This document shows positions 27,294 to 36,177 of a stretch of DNA of 64,000 nucleotides, piece by piece; position 1 is the first letter of the stretch; the number at the start of each line of letters is the position of its first letter. The notes below the pieces were generated by a model. That model saw only the letters and a program-made list of their open reading frames with translations, was not told the origin of the DNA and did no database searches. The stretch comes from Paenibacillus hemerocallicola (GTDB lineage Bacteria; Bacillota; Bacilli; Paenibacillales; NBRC-103111): positions 1 through 64,000 of the forward strand of contig NZ_VDCQ01000008.1 in NCBI RefSeq assembly GCF_006265175.1, read 5' to 3'. The position numbers were made by a program, and so were the translations under genes.

Positions 27294-29300
27294 ATGCTGT
27301 TGCAAGTGAACGGACTGGGCAAACATTACGGCACGACTACCGCGCTGTCGAACATATCGATGCAAATCCAGGAGCGCGACCGGATCGGTCTCGTCGGCGT
27401 CAACGGCGCGGGCAAATCGACGCTGCTCAAAATTGTTGCGGGAGAAATGTCCGCCGACGAAGGCGAGATTTTCCGTGCGAAGGAAACGCGAATCGGCTAT
27501 TTGGCGCAAAACAGCGGACTGCAGTCGGACCGCTCGATTTGGGATGAAATGATGGGCGTGTTCGCCGACCTGCTGGAGGCCGAACGCGAGCTGCGAGAGC
27601 TGGAGGCGCGAATGTCCGACCCCGCTCTGGCCGCGGACGCGAAAGCGTATGAAGACGTTCTGCACAAGTATTCGGTCAAATCGGACCTGTTTCGCGAGCA
27701 AGGCGGCTTCCGCATAGAAGCGCGCGTAAGAAGCGTGCTGCACGGCATGGGGTTCGGCTCGTTCGATCCCGCCACGGTCGTCCGTACGCTGAGCGGCGGA
27801 CAGAAGACCCGGCTGGCGCTGGCAAGGCTGTTGCTGCAGGAGCCCGATCTCCTCATGCTGGACGAACCGACCAACTATCTGGATATCCAAACGCTCACGT
27901 GGCTGGAGGATTATTTGCGCGGCTACTCCGGTGCCGTGCTCGTCGTATCCCATGACCGTTTTTTTCTGGATGCGATGGCGAATGTGATCTACGAAATCGA
28001 ACGCACGCGCTGCAAAAGGTATACCGGGAACTACACGCGGTATATGGAGCTGAAAGCGGCGGAGTACGAAATCGAGCTGAGGCATTACGAGAAGCAGCAG
28101 GACGAGATCTCCAAAATGGAGGACTTCGTCCAACGCAATATCGTCCGCGCCTCGACAACTAAACGCGCCCAAAGCCGCCGCAAGGCGCTCGAGAAAATGG
28201 ATCGGCTGGACAGGCCCGCCGGAGAGCTGAAAAAAGCTTCGTTCCGTTTCGAGACGGAGCGGCAGTCGGGCAAGGACGTGCTGCGGGCTCAGCACCTCTC
28301 CGCCTCCTACGACGGGACGCGGCGGTTGTTCGGAAACGCCTCGTTCGAGCTGCGGCGCGGCGATATGGCGGCCTTGATCGGACCGAACGGCATCGGCAAA
28401 TCGACGCTGCTGAAAATTTTGACCGGACAAAAGCGGCAGGATGCCGGCATGTTCGAATGGGGGACGAACGTCTCGATCGGTTATTATGATCAGGAGCAGC
28501 AAGGGCTGAACCCGAACAACACGGTACTCGAGGAGCTGTGGGGGGACTACCCCCATCTGGAGGAAGTGCGAATCCGCACGGTGCTGGGCAGCTTCCTGTT
28601 CAGCGGCGAGGACGTGCTGAAAAAAGTAATGTCGCTGAGCGGCGGCGAAAAAGCGCGCGTCTCGCTGGCCAAGCTGATGCTGAAGCAGGCGAACATGCTT
28701 ATTCTCGACGAGCCGACCAACCATCTCGATCTGTTCAGCAAGGAAGTGCTCGAGGCGGCTTTGCTCGACTACGAAGGCACCCTGCTCTTCATTTCCCATG
28801 ACCGCTATTTCCTGAACAAAATGGCCGATCGGATGCTCGAGCTGCATGCGGGCGGCATTGACGATTATTTGGGCAACTATGACGATTATGTCGAGAAAAA
28901 ACGCGAGCTGGCCGCGATCGAGGCGGAGCGGACGGCGGAAGCGGCGACGGGCAAGTCGGCGGCGGCCAAAGCCGGCGGCGGCGTAGCGGGCGCTGCTGCG
29001 CCCGGCGCGGCCAACCGGGAAGCCGTGAGCGACGGCGACGCTTCGAACGGAGCGAAGCCGAAGGACTATGAGGCGGAGAAGCAGCAGAAGCGCGAAGAGC
29101 GCGGGCGCCAGCGCAAAATCGAGCAGCTGGAGCAGGCGATTTCCGCCTTGGAGGACGAGACGGCCGCACTGGAGGCGGCGCTGCTCGACCCCGGCGTCTA
29201 TAACGATTACGTCGCCGTGCAGAAAGTAAACGACGACCTGGTGATCAAGAAGTCGGAGCTGGAACGCCTTTATGCGGAATGGGAAGAGCTGTCCTCCTGA
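27294..29300 (+). CDS. ABC-F family ATPase (YdiF-like)
   Basis: A 668-residue protein with two ABC domains in one chain and no membrane part. The first has Walker A GVNGAGKST (residues 35-43), LSGGQKTRLALARLL and MLDEPTNYLD; the second has GPNGIGKST (about residue 362), LSGGEKARVSLAKL and LILDEPTNHLD. The interdomain linker is basic and helical. An Ala/Gly-rich stretch (about residues 545-580) leads to a C-terminal coiled coil. Such proteins act on the ribosome. The ATG at 27294 has GGAGG 9 bases upstream. Its last 31 bases overlap the 3' end of the convergent membrane-protein gene. The place next to moaC and near tsaD points to YdiF of B. subtilis. Confidence 0.92.
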   Translation: MLLQVNGLGKHYGTTTALSNISMQIQERDRIGLVGVNGAGKSTLLKIVAGEMSADEGEIFRAKETRIGYLAQNSGLQSDRSIWDEMMGVFADLLEAERELRELEARMSDPALAADAKAYEDVLHKYSVKSDLFREQGGFRIEARVRSVLHGMGFGSFDPATVVRTLSGGQKTRLALARLLLQEPDLLMLDEPTNYLDIQTLTWLEDYLRGYSGAVLVVSHDRFFLDAMANVIYEIERTRCKRYTGNYTRYMELKAAEYEIELRHYEKQQDEISKMEDFVQRNIVRASTTKRAQSRRKALEKMDRLDRPAGELKKASFRFETERQSGKDVLRAQHLSASYDGTRRLFGNASFELRRGDMAALIGPNGIGKSTLLKILTGQKRQDAGMFEWGTNVSIGYYDQEQQGLNPNNTVLEELWGDYPHLEEVRIRTVLGSFLFSGEDVLKKVMSLSGGEKARVSLAKLMLKQANMLILDEPTNHLDLFSKEVLEAALLDYEGTLLFISHDRYFLNKMADRMLELHAGGIDDYLGNYDDYVEKKRELAAIEAERTAEAATGKSAAAKAGGGVAGAAAPGAANREAVSDGDASNGAKPKDYEAEKQQKREERGRQRKIEQLEQAISALEDETAALEAALLDPGVYNDYVAVQKVNDDLVIKKSELERLYAEWEELSS

Positions 29301-31657
29301 ATGCGCAGCAGCAGCATCGGCACCGCCGCATACACGATCATCGTGGCGGCCGCGACGATGCCCGAATCGTTGAAGGCGAGCGCCGCAACCGCCCCCACCG
29401 CAATCGCGATAAAGCCGCTCATATAGTGCGGATACAACGCTTCCCAGCGCCGGAATGCTCCTCGCGGACGCAAAACGGCGACTGCCATGACAAGCAGGCC
29501 GGCAGCCAGCACCTTCGTCCAGACGGATACGCCGATCAGATGGGCGTTCATCTGCAGCTTGCGCACGATCGTGGCCGCGATCAGATCCGTCCGTCCGTCG
29601 CCGAGCAGCGCCATCGCGCGGCCGATGTGGCTCTGCCGCGAAGCGTCCGCCGGGACGGCGGCGTTGAGCAGCCAGAGCGCGGCCAGAGCGGCGGCGACAA
29701 GCCCGGCGCAGACGAGCGCGAGCGGCAGCGGGCCGAGCCGGCGGAAGGCGCCGCGGGCGAAGCTGCGCAGCCACGCGAGGCCGAAGGCGACGGCCGCGGT
29801 GATGGCGCCGCCGGCGTTCGTGCCGAGCCGCGGGGCGGCGAGGTAGAGCGCGACGGCGCCGAACGCGGCGGCCGCGACAGCGGCGGCGAGGCCGGCGGAG
29901 CGGCGGCGGCGCGCGAACGTGGCGGCGCGCGAGAGCGGCGGCGGCGCCTTGGCCGGAGCCGGAGCGGACGCGGCGGCGGGCAAGGCTGCGGGCTCGGCAG
30001 GGCGAGGGCGGAAAGCGTCGCGGCGACGACGGCGCTCCATCACGGCGACGAAAGCCAGCGTGGCGGCGCCGACCACAACGCCCATATACTCGTTGCCCAT
30101 CCCATAATAACGAGCCCCGATCATAGGATCATACCCCAGCACCGAACGTTTCATGCCTTCCGCACCCAGCACGCCGTCGAGCAGCAGCGCCATCGTCGTA
30201 ACTCCGCTTAACAAACCGGCCGCGTATAGTGCGGATCGGCCATACGAGAACAAACTGCCGAGTATCGCCGACAGCACTATGAATAAAGCTACTTGAACGG
30301 AACCGGAAAGCGGATAAACCGCGTTCATCCACCCGATCAGGAGCAGTGAAAGAGGAGCCGCCAACAGCAGGAGCAGCAGCGTCTCGATCCATCGCAGCGT
30401 TCTTCCGAGCTTGAACCAAATCGCAACCAAAGCCGCCAGCAGGACGACGGCTTCCACGGACACAAAGGGGATAAGCACCCGGGGACGAATCCGGTAAATT
30501 TCGCTTATCGTGCCGAGTTCTTTCAATAGAACGGATAAGGAGTCCGGATACCGGACTATTGTCGCTGCCCGGCCCACCATGTCATTCGGAGCCTCGATCC
30601 CGAACGATGCGAGCAAGGACGGCGCGAAATCCGCCGCCGTGACGATTCCCGCCCTGCGTGTACTGGGAGAAGTAAGCAGCCCCGCAGATATTCCCGGCCC
30701 GTATTGGACGACCGGTGCGAGATGCATTTTATTCCTGGCCGCCGCGGTGCTTACCAGCGGAGAAATCAGCCATATGGAATCGCCGTTTTGCTGCCTACGC
30801 AAAACCTCGCCCACCAATCCGTCCAGACTGCGCAAAACTTCCAGCTTGTCCCTTTCCGCCTGCAAGGTATCATATCGCGATTCTTCCGCTTGAAATCGCA
30901 ACAAATCGCCCCACTCCAGCACGACTACGGCCGGCCCTTTCACGGAATCCCAGCCCCGCAGCAGCTCCGGCGTATTCGTTCTTGCGGCGTAGGGAGCGCC
31001 AGGCTCGGAAATAAGCATATTGTCGCCAACGCCGCCTTTCTGCACCCGCCCCCCCTCATCCATAATCAGCAACGGCGCGAAACGCTTTTTCCCCTGCTCG
31101 TTGTCGCTATTTCCAAACACTCCCGCCGCCACCCCGTTCCGGCGCAGCAGTTCCCCGAGCAGCCCGGGATACGAATGCTGCGAGCGGTTGTTATTTCGAC
31201 GACGGATCGCTGCGATCTCCGGCACGACGACCCCCGCCTCGCCCGGCTCCAGACCGGTCAGTCTCCGATACAGCTCAAGGCCCGCTCCGTCGCCCCCATT
31301 CCATGCCGAATAGGCTGCGCTGCTAAAGGCCGGCGCCCCCGCCCCCATGGTGGCATAGCTGTCCTCCAGTCCCTTCTCCGGAGTGCGGACGTTCATCGCG
31401 CCTATTGCGCCTTTCCTTATGAGGCCGTCTATATTCGGAAGTTGGTTCAGCAAATTCTCGTCCCAGTCCGGAAACGACCAGCCCGGAATCGAAACGATCG
31501 TAACTTTCCCGCCGCTTTTTCTCGGTTCACTCCCTTCAACCGCGCTATATGCGTGATTCATTCCTCTGTGAAGCTTCATTACAGAGCCACGCTGCCCGTG
31601 GTGTGCCATTAGCATCAGTCCGACTGTTAAAGCAATTGCCAGACAACAAGCGATCAT
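29270..31657 (-). CDS. Membrane protein with alkaline phosphatase-like N-terminal domain
   Basis: A protein of about 795 residues. After an N-terminal membrane helix comes an extracytoplasmic domain with VTIVSIPGWSFPDWDENLLNQL, YATMGAGAPAF and a late VVQYGPGISAG segment, features that resemble the alkaline phosphatase superfamily; the metal ligands are not obvious. About ten membrane helices follow, with GYDPMIGARYYGMGNEYMGV (about residue 530) between them. The start is uncertain: the ATG at 31657 lacks a strong ribosome site, and longer frames run upstream. The stretch 29690-30060 is extremely GC-rich (Ala/Arg/Pro-rich residues). It is absent from the corresponding place in B. subtilis. The molecular role is unknown. 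Confidence 0.72.
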   Translation of the reverse strand: MIACCLAIALTVGLMLMAHHGQRGSVMKLHRGMNHAYSAVEGSEPRKSGGKVTIVSIPGWSFPDWDENLLNQLPNIDGLIRKGAIGAMNVRTPEKGLEDSYATMGAGAPAFSSAAYSAWNGGDGAGLELYRRLTGLEPGEAGVVVPEIAAIRRRNNNRSQHSYPGLLGELLRRNGVAAGVFGNSDNEQGKKRFAPLLIMDEGGRVQKGGVGDNMLISEPGAPYAARTNTPELLRGWDSVKGPAVVVLEWGDLLRFQAEESRYDTLQAERDKLEVLRSLDGLVGEVLRRQQNGDSIWLISPLVSTAAARNKMHLAPVVQYGPGISAGLLTSPSTRRAGIVTAADFAPSLLASFGIEAPNDMVGRAATIVRYPDSLSVLLKELGTISEIYRIRPRVLIPFVSVEAVVLLAALVAIWFKLGRTLRWIETLLLLLLAAPLSLLLIGWMNAVYPLSGSVQVALFIVLSAILGSLFSYGRSALYAAGLLSGVTTMALLLDGVLGAEGMKRSVLGYDPMIGARYYGMGNEYMGVVVGAATLAFVAVMERRRRRDAFRPRPAEPAALPAAASAPAPAKAPPPLSRAATFARRRRSAGLAAAVAAAAFGAVALYLAAPRLGTNAGGAITAAVAFGLAWLRSFARGAFRRLGPLPLALVCAGLVAAALAALWLLNAAVPADASRQSHIGRAMALLGDGRTDLIAATIVRKLQMNAHLIGVSVWTKVLAAGLLVMAVAVLRPRGAFRRWEALYPHYMSGFIAIAVGAVAALAFNDSGIVAAATMIVYAAVPMLLLRIQEDSSSHSA

Positions 31658-31918
31658 GCACAGAAAGCGAACGTACGATCCCCTGTTTACTTGTGTCTTC
31701 CTCAGTCCGCAACACCTCCCCGGTAACGAATGTATAATTGAAAGCCATATCGCGGACCTATCGATCGAGCCGCACAGACGCGCGAAATGCTGGCGGTACG
31801 AATTTGCGAAACGCTGGCACGAGCTGACGAATAATGAGCCTAATTTGCTTATTAATGAATCTCGTTGCGCTATTTTGGGCTTTTTTCGGCAGAAGGGGAA
31901 CAGTGAATCAAAAGTAAC

Positions 31919-31946
31919 TAGTGAACTCAAATCCTCAAATTCACTA
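31919..31946. repeat. Inverted repeat TAGTGAA-N14-TTCACTA
   Basis: A 7-bp perfect inverted repeat, with two more half-matches (CAGTGAATC at about 31901 and GGTTCACTATTC at about 31959) making a second, outer pair. It lies in the gap upstream of the membrane-protein gene. It looks like one of the intergenic palindromes scattered over this chromosome. Confidence 0.5.
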
Positions 31947-32071
31947 ACAATGAAAATTGGTTCACTATTCGCGGAATTCGCCCATCCAACAAGTAAAAGT
32001 CTCTGAAGTTGTATAGCCTTCAACTACTCGTTTCTAGAATTGCCCAGTTCGGCCATTTTTACAGAAAAAAA

Positions 32072-32278
32072 TAATTCACAACGTTATCCACAAGAAATGA
32101 GGGGAAGAGCGCCTGATTTGACGGTTTTTTCTTTTCCATCCACAATGTTATCCCCATTATCCACAATTCATCTTTGAAAAACTTATTCCAATAGCTCCTC
32201 CCTTACATTCGTTGTCCCCGTTGCGTTTGCACATCTTGTGCACATTATACACAAGGGGTGTGGATAACTTTATCCACA
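32072..32278. other. DnaA-box cluster
   Basis: Within about 210 bases there are three exact TTATCCACA boxes (32084-32092, 32157-32165, 32270-32278), one in reverse (32259-32267), TTATACACA (32245-32253), and near matches TTATCCCCA (32148-32156), TTGTGCACA (32236-32244) and TAATTCACA (32072-32080). Two pairs are directly head-to-tail with no gap. The last pair forms a 14-bp perfect palindrome, AGGGGTGTGGATAA with its complement around CT (32254-32283). The consensus for DnaA is TTATNCACA. No dnaA or dnaN gene is near, so this is not oriC; a DnaA titration or control site is likely. Confidence 0.82.
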
Positions 32279-32338
32279 CCCCTCGTCTTACCTATTGTCT
32301 TGTCGGCATCTTTAAGCGTGACTTTCTCAACAGCCTGA

Positions 32339-33682
32339 TTATTTTCCGTTCAATTCGGCAATTTTCTTGTTCGCGAGCTCCTCGGCATCCCTCAGTGCGG
32401 TGTTGGCATCCTTCTTGCCCGCTGCTACCTCATCGAAGGCGGTATCCAGCACCTTGTCGACGACGCTTTGGTATTTGTTCACTTTATAGGAGGGAGCGGG
32501 CTGGACCGGGATCAGGTTCTTCAAATTTTTGTCGGCAAATTGCCGGACCCCTTTTCCCATGCTGTCGCGGTATTTATCGCCCTTTAACGCCGGACCGTCG
32601 CCCTTGAGCGTCTGTTCCTTCTGGTACTCCTCCGAGGCCAACACCGTAGCGGCTAGAAAAGCCTGATCCCGATGCTTGCTTATACTCGTCACGTTAAAAT
32701 AATAGTTGAGCAGACCCGAACCGACGCCCGGCCGCTCTTTCAGCATCGGGAGCGGTGCCATATCCCACCGGATATTCGTATTCCGCACATACTCGGCTCC
32801 CGAGACGAACATGCTGACGAGCATTGCCGCCCTTCCCTCCTTCCAGAACACGTTGTTCGCCTGGGCGATCGGCACATACGGGTTTCCGTCGACATTGAAT
32901 GCCCGGGAGAAATTGTCGAACAGCTTTTTCCAATTGTCGTTATTAAGTGTAGCTTTATTGGTAGCCGGGTCCACGTACCCTTGCGAAAGCTGGTTCATCA
33001 AATGATAATGCCGCCCGATGACGATCAGTCCCTGGTAGTTGACGCCGCCCTCCGCCCGCGACATTTTCTTCGATAGCTCGAACGCATCGTCCCAGCTCAT
33101 GCCGTCTTTTGGGTAGGCGACACCGAATTTATCGAACAGGTCTTTGTTGTACATCAACCCGACTAGCGATGAACCGTTGGGCAAGCCGTATATGCCGCCG
33201 TTAGCCAGCTGGCGCATCTCGTCGAGCACGACCGTCTCGATTTGGCCTAGATTGTAGTTGTATTTTTGGACCAAGTCGGAGACGTCGTTCTGCAGATTGA
33301 GATCGATGAGCATTTCATAAATGTTGGCGCGGTGCGTCTGCATCAGGTCGATCGTCTGCCCCTGCGCGACCAAGTCTTTCAAGGTGACGCCTTTGCCCGG
33401 CACGAGAACCCGGAACGTAAAATTCGGATACTTTTTCCGGATCGCATTGCCGTACGTTTCCATAAACCGTTCGAGCGTATAGCTGCCGTCATTGAAATAT
33501 ACGGTCAATTCAACCGGATCCTTCGCAGCCTTGGCGATCGCATCCGCCGCCGAAGCCTCGCTTTTCGCTTCCCCGCTTTTTGCGGAATCATTCGTTTTGT
33601 CCCCGGCTTGACTGCTCCCGCAGGCGGCAAGCACCGCCGTTAAAGCCGCCGCCATCGTGTAAACCAACCATCTTTTGGCCAT
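32339..33682 (-). CDS. Sugar-binding lipoprotein, ABC family 1 (orphan)
   Basis: A 447-residue extracellular solute-binding protein. The signal peptide ends in a lipobox LAAC (Cys21). It has VELTVYFNDGSYTLERF near residue 62, PNGSSLVGLMYNKDLFDKFGVAYPKDGMSWDD (about residues 165-197), and a C-terminal AGKKDANTALRDAEELANKK, both typical of family 1 binding proteins. No permease gene is adjacent. It is a paralogue of the lipoprotein at 41848-43197: the same C-terminal motif and many block matches are shared. The ATG at 33682 has GGAGGGG 7 bases upstream. A perfect cre-like site lies 77 bases upstream of the start. Confidence 0.88.
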   Translation of the reverse strand: MAKRWLVYTMAAALTAVLAACGSSQAGDKTNDSAKSGEAKSEASAADAIAKAAKDPVELTVYFNDGSYTLERFMETYGNAIRKKYPNFTFRVLVPGKGVTLKDLVAQGQTIDLMQTHRANIYEMLIDLNLQNDVSDLVQKYNYNLGQIETVVLDEMRQLANGGIYGLPNGSSLVGLMYNKDLFDKFGVAYPKDGMSWDDAFELSKKMSRAEGGVNYQGLIVIGRHYHLMNQLSQGYVDPATNKATLNNDNWKKLFDNFSRAFNVDGNPYVPIAQANNVFWKEGRAAMLVSMFVSGAEYVRNTNIRWDMAPLPMLKERPGVGSGLLNYYFNVTSISKHRDQAFLAATVLASEEYQKEQTLKGDGPALKGDKYRDSMGKGVRQFADKNLKNLIPVQPAPSYKVNKYQSVVDKVLDTAFDEVAAGKKDANTALRDAEELANKKIAELNGK

Positions 33683-33758
33683 AAACGTCCCCTCCATAAT
33701 CATGAATCCGCCGCGTTTGCAGCGGTTTGACATTGTCGTTCCAGAATGCCCGCCAAAA

Positions 33759-33772
33759 TGATAGCGGTTACA
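33759..33772 (-). promoter_or_regulatory. cre-like site (CcpA operator)
   Basis: On the minus strand TGTAACCGCTATCA fits the cre consensus TGWAANCGNTNWCA at every fixed position. It lies 77 bases upstream of the start codon of the orphan sugar-binding lipoprotein, so carbon-catabolite control is plausible. Confidence 0.6.
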
Positions 33773-34044
33773 AAAGTGGTACGACTTGCTTCCTCCTGAA
33801 CACCTAATCTCACCAGCGGCATTGTCTCCGTCTCACCAGCGGCGATCTCTCCTGAATCGTTTTCTCCTGAGCCGTTCTCTCCTATGCGTACTCGACGTCG
33901 GGTATGCGCTCCGTGTCCCCCCAATATCTCTTCACCGTAGTTTCGCATTGCTTGGCATCGTTTTTATGCCCAAGTCCTATCACCTTTTTCAATATAAGAT
34001 ATTAATAATCACATTATATATTTACAAGTCAATAAACGCAATAA

Positions 34045-34063
34045 TATTTCATATTATGAAATA
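34045..34063. promoter_or_regulatory. Perfect 9-bp palindrome TATTTCATA-T-TATGAAATA
   Basis: A 19-base perfect dyad in an AT-rich stretch about 360 bases upstream of the orphan lipoprotein start. It is shaped like a regulator binding site, but no gene starts right after it on either strand that I can identify. Confidence 0.35.
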
Positions 34064-34216
34064 CAATTATAAAAGTGGAATATTAACCTCTCCTTCTGAA
34101 TCAGAGGAGAGAGCAACTTGAATTATTAATTCTGCGCACAACTCTCGAAAAGTACCGGCAAACACCTCAGCGAAAAAGTTCAAAAGAACAAAGGAACGAA
34201 CCAATCCGCAGCTAAC

Positions 34217-34428
34217 GGAACAAAAAGTTCCGCTAATATCGGAAATGACGCCGCAAAAGGACCAAAAGGAACAATTAGTTCCTTTATCAAGTTCCGAGAC
34301 GCGACTGCCGGCCTGTTTTTAGCGAATAGCGGAACTAGATGTTCCGTTTGACCGCATGAACCCGCTTCCTGCTCACCATAACGGAACTTTTTGTTCCGCG
34401 ACCGCGACTTTGCGGGACATCATGTTCC
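34217..34428. repeat. Five GGAAC-N5-GTTCC palindromes
   Basis: Five 15-base units GGAAC-N5-GTTCC occur at 34217, 34268, 34331, 34383 and 34414 (the last with GGGAC). The outer bases also pair in part, often TA(A/G)C before and GCTAT-like after. The spacers do not repeat in sequence, so this is not a CRISPR array. Similar units are found at 43328-43463. The whole stretch 33683-34541 carries no gene that I can support. Confidence 0.75.
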
Positions 34429-34541
34429 ACCAGTCATCCCGCTGCGGGAAATTGGAATCCTTCAAGAACCAAGAACGGACGCACTCGCAACAAATCCACA
34501 CTTTAACCGCAGACGACGGGCTCATCCATTTTATAAGCAAC

Positions 34542-34573
34542 AAAAAAAGAACCGTGTCCGATTCACACAGTTC
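34542..34573 (-). terminator. Terminator of the thiL-tsaD operon
   Basis: On the minus strand GAACTGTGT pairs with ACACGGTTC (one G-U pair) and is followed by seven T. It lies about 25 bases after the tsaD stop codon. Confidence 0.82.
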
Positions 34574-34598
34574 TTCCAGCCTGCTTATATAAATGCAT

Positions 34599-35675
34599 TC
34601 AGCGTCCCGCATGCTCCGCCGGCTCTTTCACCGACCATTGCTCCAGCGACAGCAGCGCCTCGGCCTTCAGGTCGAGCGACGAAAGCTCGCCTCGCTCCCA
34701 CTTCAAAAAAGCGGCGGCCGCGATCATCGCGGCATTATCGGTGCACAGCGACAGCGGCGGCACAAGAAGCGGCAGCTCTTCGCGCGCGCATCTATCGGCA
34801 AGCGCCTCCCGCAGCCCTTTGTTCGCGGCGACGCCGCCGGCTAGCATCAACTGCTTCGCTCCGAACGCCTTCGAAGCGCGGATCGCCTTCTCGACCAGCA
34901 CCTCTACGACAGAATCCTGAAACCCTTTGGATATGCGCATCGGCTGCACGACCTCTCCGCGCATTTTGGCCTGGTTCAATACGGCCAGCACGGCCGATTT
35001 CAGACCGCTGAAGCTGAAATCGTAAGAATCCGGCTCCAGCCAGACGCGCGGCAGCGGAACGCCCTCGTCGGCTTCATGGGCGAGCCGGTCCACGTGCGGT
35101 CCTCCCGGATACGGAAGCCCCATGGCCCGGGCCACTTTGTCGTAGGCTTCTCCTGCGGCGTCGTCTCTCGTCTGCCCGATAATGCGGAACACGCCGGGCG
35201 ACGGAACATGCACGAGCTCCGTATGGCCGCCCGATACGACGAGCGACACAAGCGGATATTCAAGCTGATGGACGAGCTCGTTGGCATATATATGACCGGC
35301 GATATGATGTACGCCGATGAGCGGGATTTGCAGCGCGCAAGCGAGCGTTTTGGCCGCCACGACGCCGACGAGCAGCGAGCCGACGAGCCCCGGACCCTGC
35401 GTGACCGCGACAGCGGACAAGTCGGCGAGCCGGATGCCCGCGGCCTGCACCGCTTCCTCCAGAATCAAAGTGACGCTTTCCACGTGCTGGCGGGAAGCGA
35501 TCTCGGGAACGACGCCGCCGTACCGTTTGTGCGTGTCGATTTGGCTCGATACGACATTGGACCGGATGATCGTCCCGTTCTCCACGACAGCGACGGACGT
35601 TTCGTCGCAGCTCGTTTCCACGGCGAGGATCAAGCCCGGCCGATGCTCTGTTCGTTCCTTTCGTTGCGTCGGCAT
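34599..35675 (-). CDS. tsaD: tRNA N6-adenosine threonylcarbamoyltransferase TsaD
   Basis: A 358-residue TsaD (Kae1/Gcp). ILAVETSCDETSVAVV begins the ASKHA fold; VVPEIASRQHVE, HHIAGHIYANEL (metal-binding His pair, about residue 115), SLVVSGGHTELV, DDAAGEAYDKVAR and DFSFSGLKSAV follow, then LAGGVAANKGLR and CTDNAAMIAAA. With TsaB and TsaE it makes t6A37 in ANN-decoding tRNAs. The ATG at 35675 gives the normal length; the upstream open frame is read-through of rimI. It starts only 4 bases after the rimI stop. Confidence 0.98.
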   Translation of the reverse strand: MPTQRKERTEHRPGLILAVETSCDETSVAVVENGTIIRSNVVSSQIDTHKRYGGVVPEIASRQHVESVTLILEEAVQAAGIRLADLSAVAVTQGPGLVGSLLVGVVAAKTLACALQIPLIGVHHIAGHIYANELVHQLEYPLVSLVVSGGHTELVHVPSPGVFRIIGQTRDDAAGEAYDKVARAMGLPYPGGPHVDRLAHEADEGVPLPRVWLEPDSYDFSFSGLKSAVLAVLNQAKMRGEVVQPMRISKGFQDSVVEVLVEKAIRASKAFGAKQLMLAGGVAANKGLREALADRCAREELPLLVPPLSLCTDNAAMIAAAAFLKWERGELSSLDLKAEALLSLEQWSVKEPAEHAGR

Positions 35676-35679
35676 TCGT

Positions 35680-36177
35680 TTACTGTTCTCCTTCCTCCGC
35701 CATGCGGCGCAAATGCGCCCACATGATGATGGCGTCTTCTCCGTTGTCGGTATAATACCCTTTGCGCAAGCCGGCGGGAATAAACCCGAGCTTCGCATAC
35801 AGCCGCTGCGCGACGGTGTTCGAGGTGCGCACCTCCAGCGTGATCCGCTCGGCCCCGAGGAAGATCGCGGCGGATTGCAGCTGGGTAAGCAGCCGCTCGC
35901 CCAGCTTCCGCCCCCGGTATGGCGCGCGGACGGCAATGTTCGTAATATGCGCTTCATCCACGATCATCCACATGCCGCCGTAACCTACGATTTCCCCGTC
36001 CAGCTCCATCACGAGATAGTGGGCGAAATGGTTGTTGGTCAGCTCGTTGTGGAACGCTCCGGCCGACCACGGCGTCGTAAACGCCTCCTGTTCGATCGCG
36101 CAAATCGTATCGATATCCTCGACGCGCATCGAACGGAACTGGAGCGTTTTGCCTTCGACCCTCTCAGCTTGCTCCAA
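35680..36177 (-). CDS. rimI: Ribosomal protein S18-alanine N-acetyltransferase RimI
   Basis: A GNAT protein with VEDIDTICAIEQEAFTTPWS near the start, a central HITNIAVRAPYRGRKLGERLL acetyl-CoA loop, and TLEVRTSNTVAQRLYAKLGFIPAGLRKGYY. I prefer the TTG at 36177 (165 residues): it is preceded by GGGGGAGG at ideal distance and overlaps the tsaB stop by 14 bases. The ATG at 36129 (149 residues) has no visible ribosome site. It sits between tsaB and tsaD as in B. subtilis. Confidence 0.93.
   Translation of the reverse strand: MEQAERVEGKTLQFRSMRVEDIDTICAIEQEAFTTPWSAGAFHNELTNNHFAHYLVMELDGEIVGYGGMWMIVDEAHITNIAVRAPYRGRKLGERLLTQLQSAAIFLGAERITLEVRTSNTVAQRLYAKLGFIPAGLRKGYYTDNGEDAIIMWAHLRRMAEEGEQ

Noticed and set aside
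27288-29774. Open frame of over 800 codons on the minus strand opposite the ABC-F gene
   Set aside because: The ABC-F reading is unambiguous (two Walker motifs, two signature motifs); the antisense frame is Arg/Ala-rich and shows no domain.
32072-32278. Chromosomal origin oriC
   Set aside because: DnaA boxes are present, but there is no dnaA, dnaN or rpmH nearby and no clear AT-rich unwinding stretch with DnaA-trios; a secondary DnaA cluster is more likely.
34217-34428. CRISPR array
   Set aside because: The repeated units are 15-base palindromes with five free central bases and spacers of 16-48 bases; there is no constant direct repeat of 24 bases or more and no cas gene.
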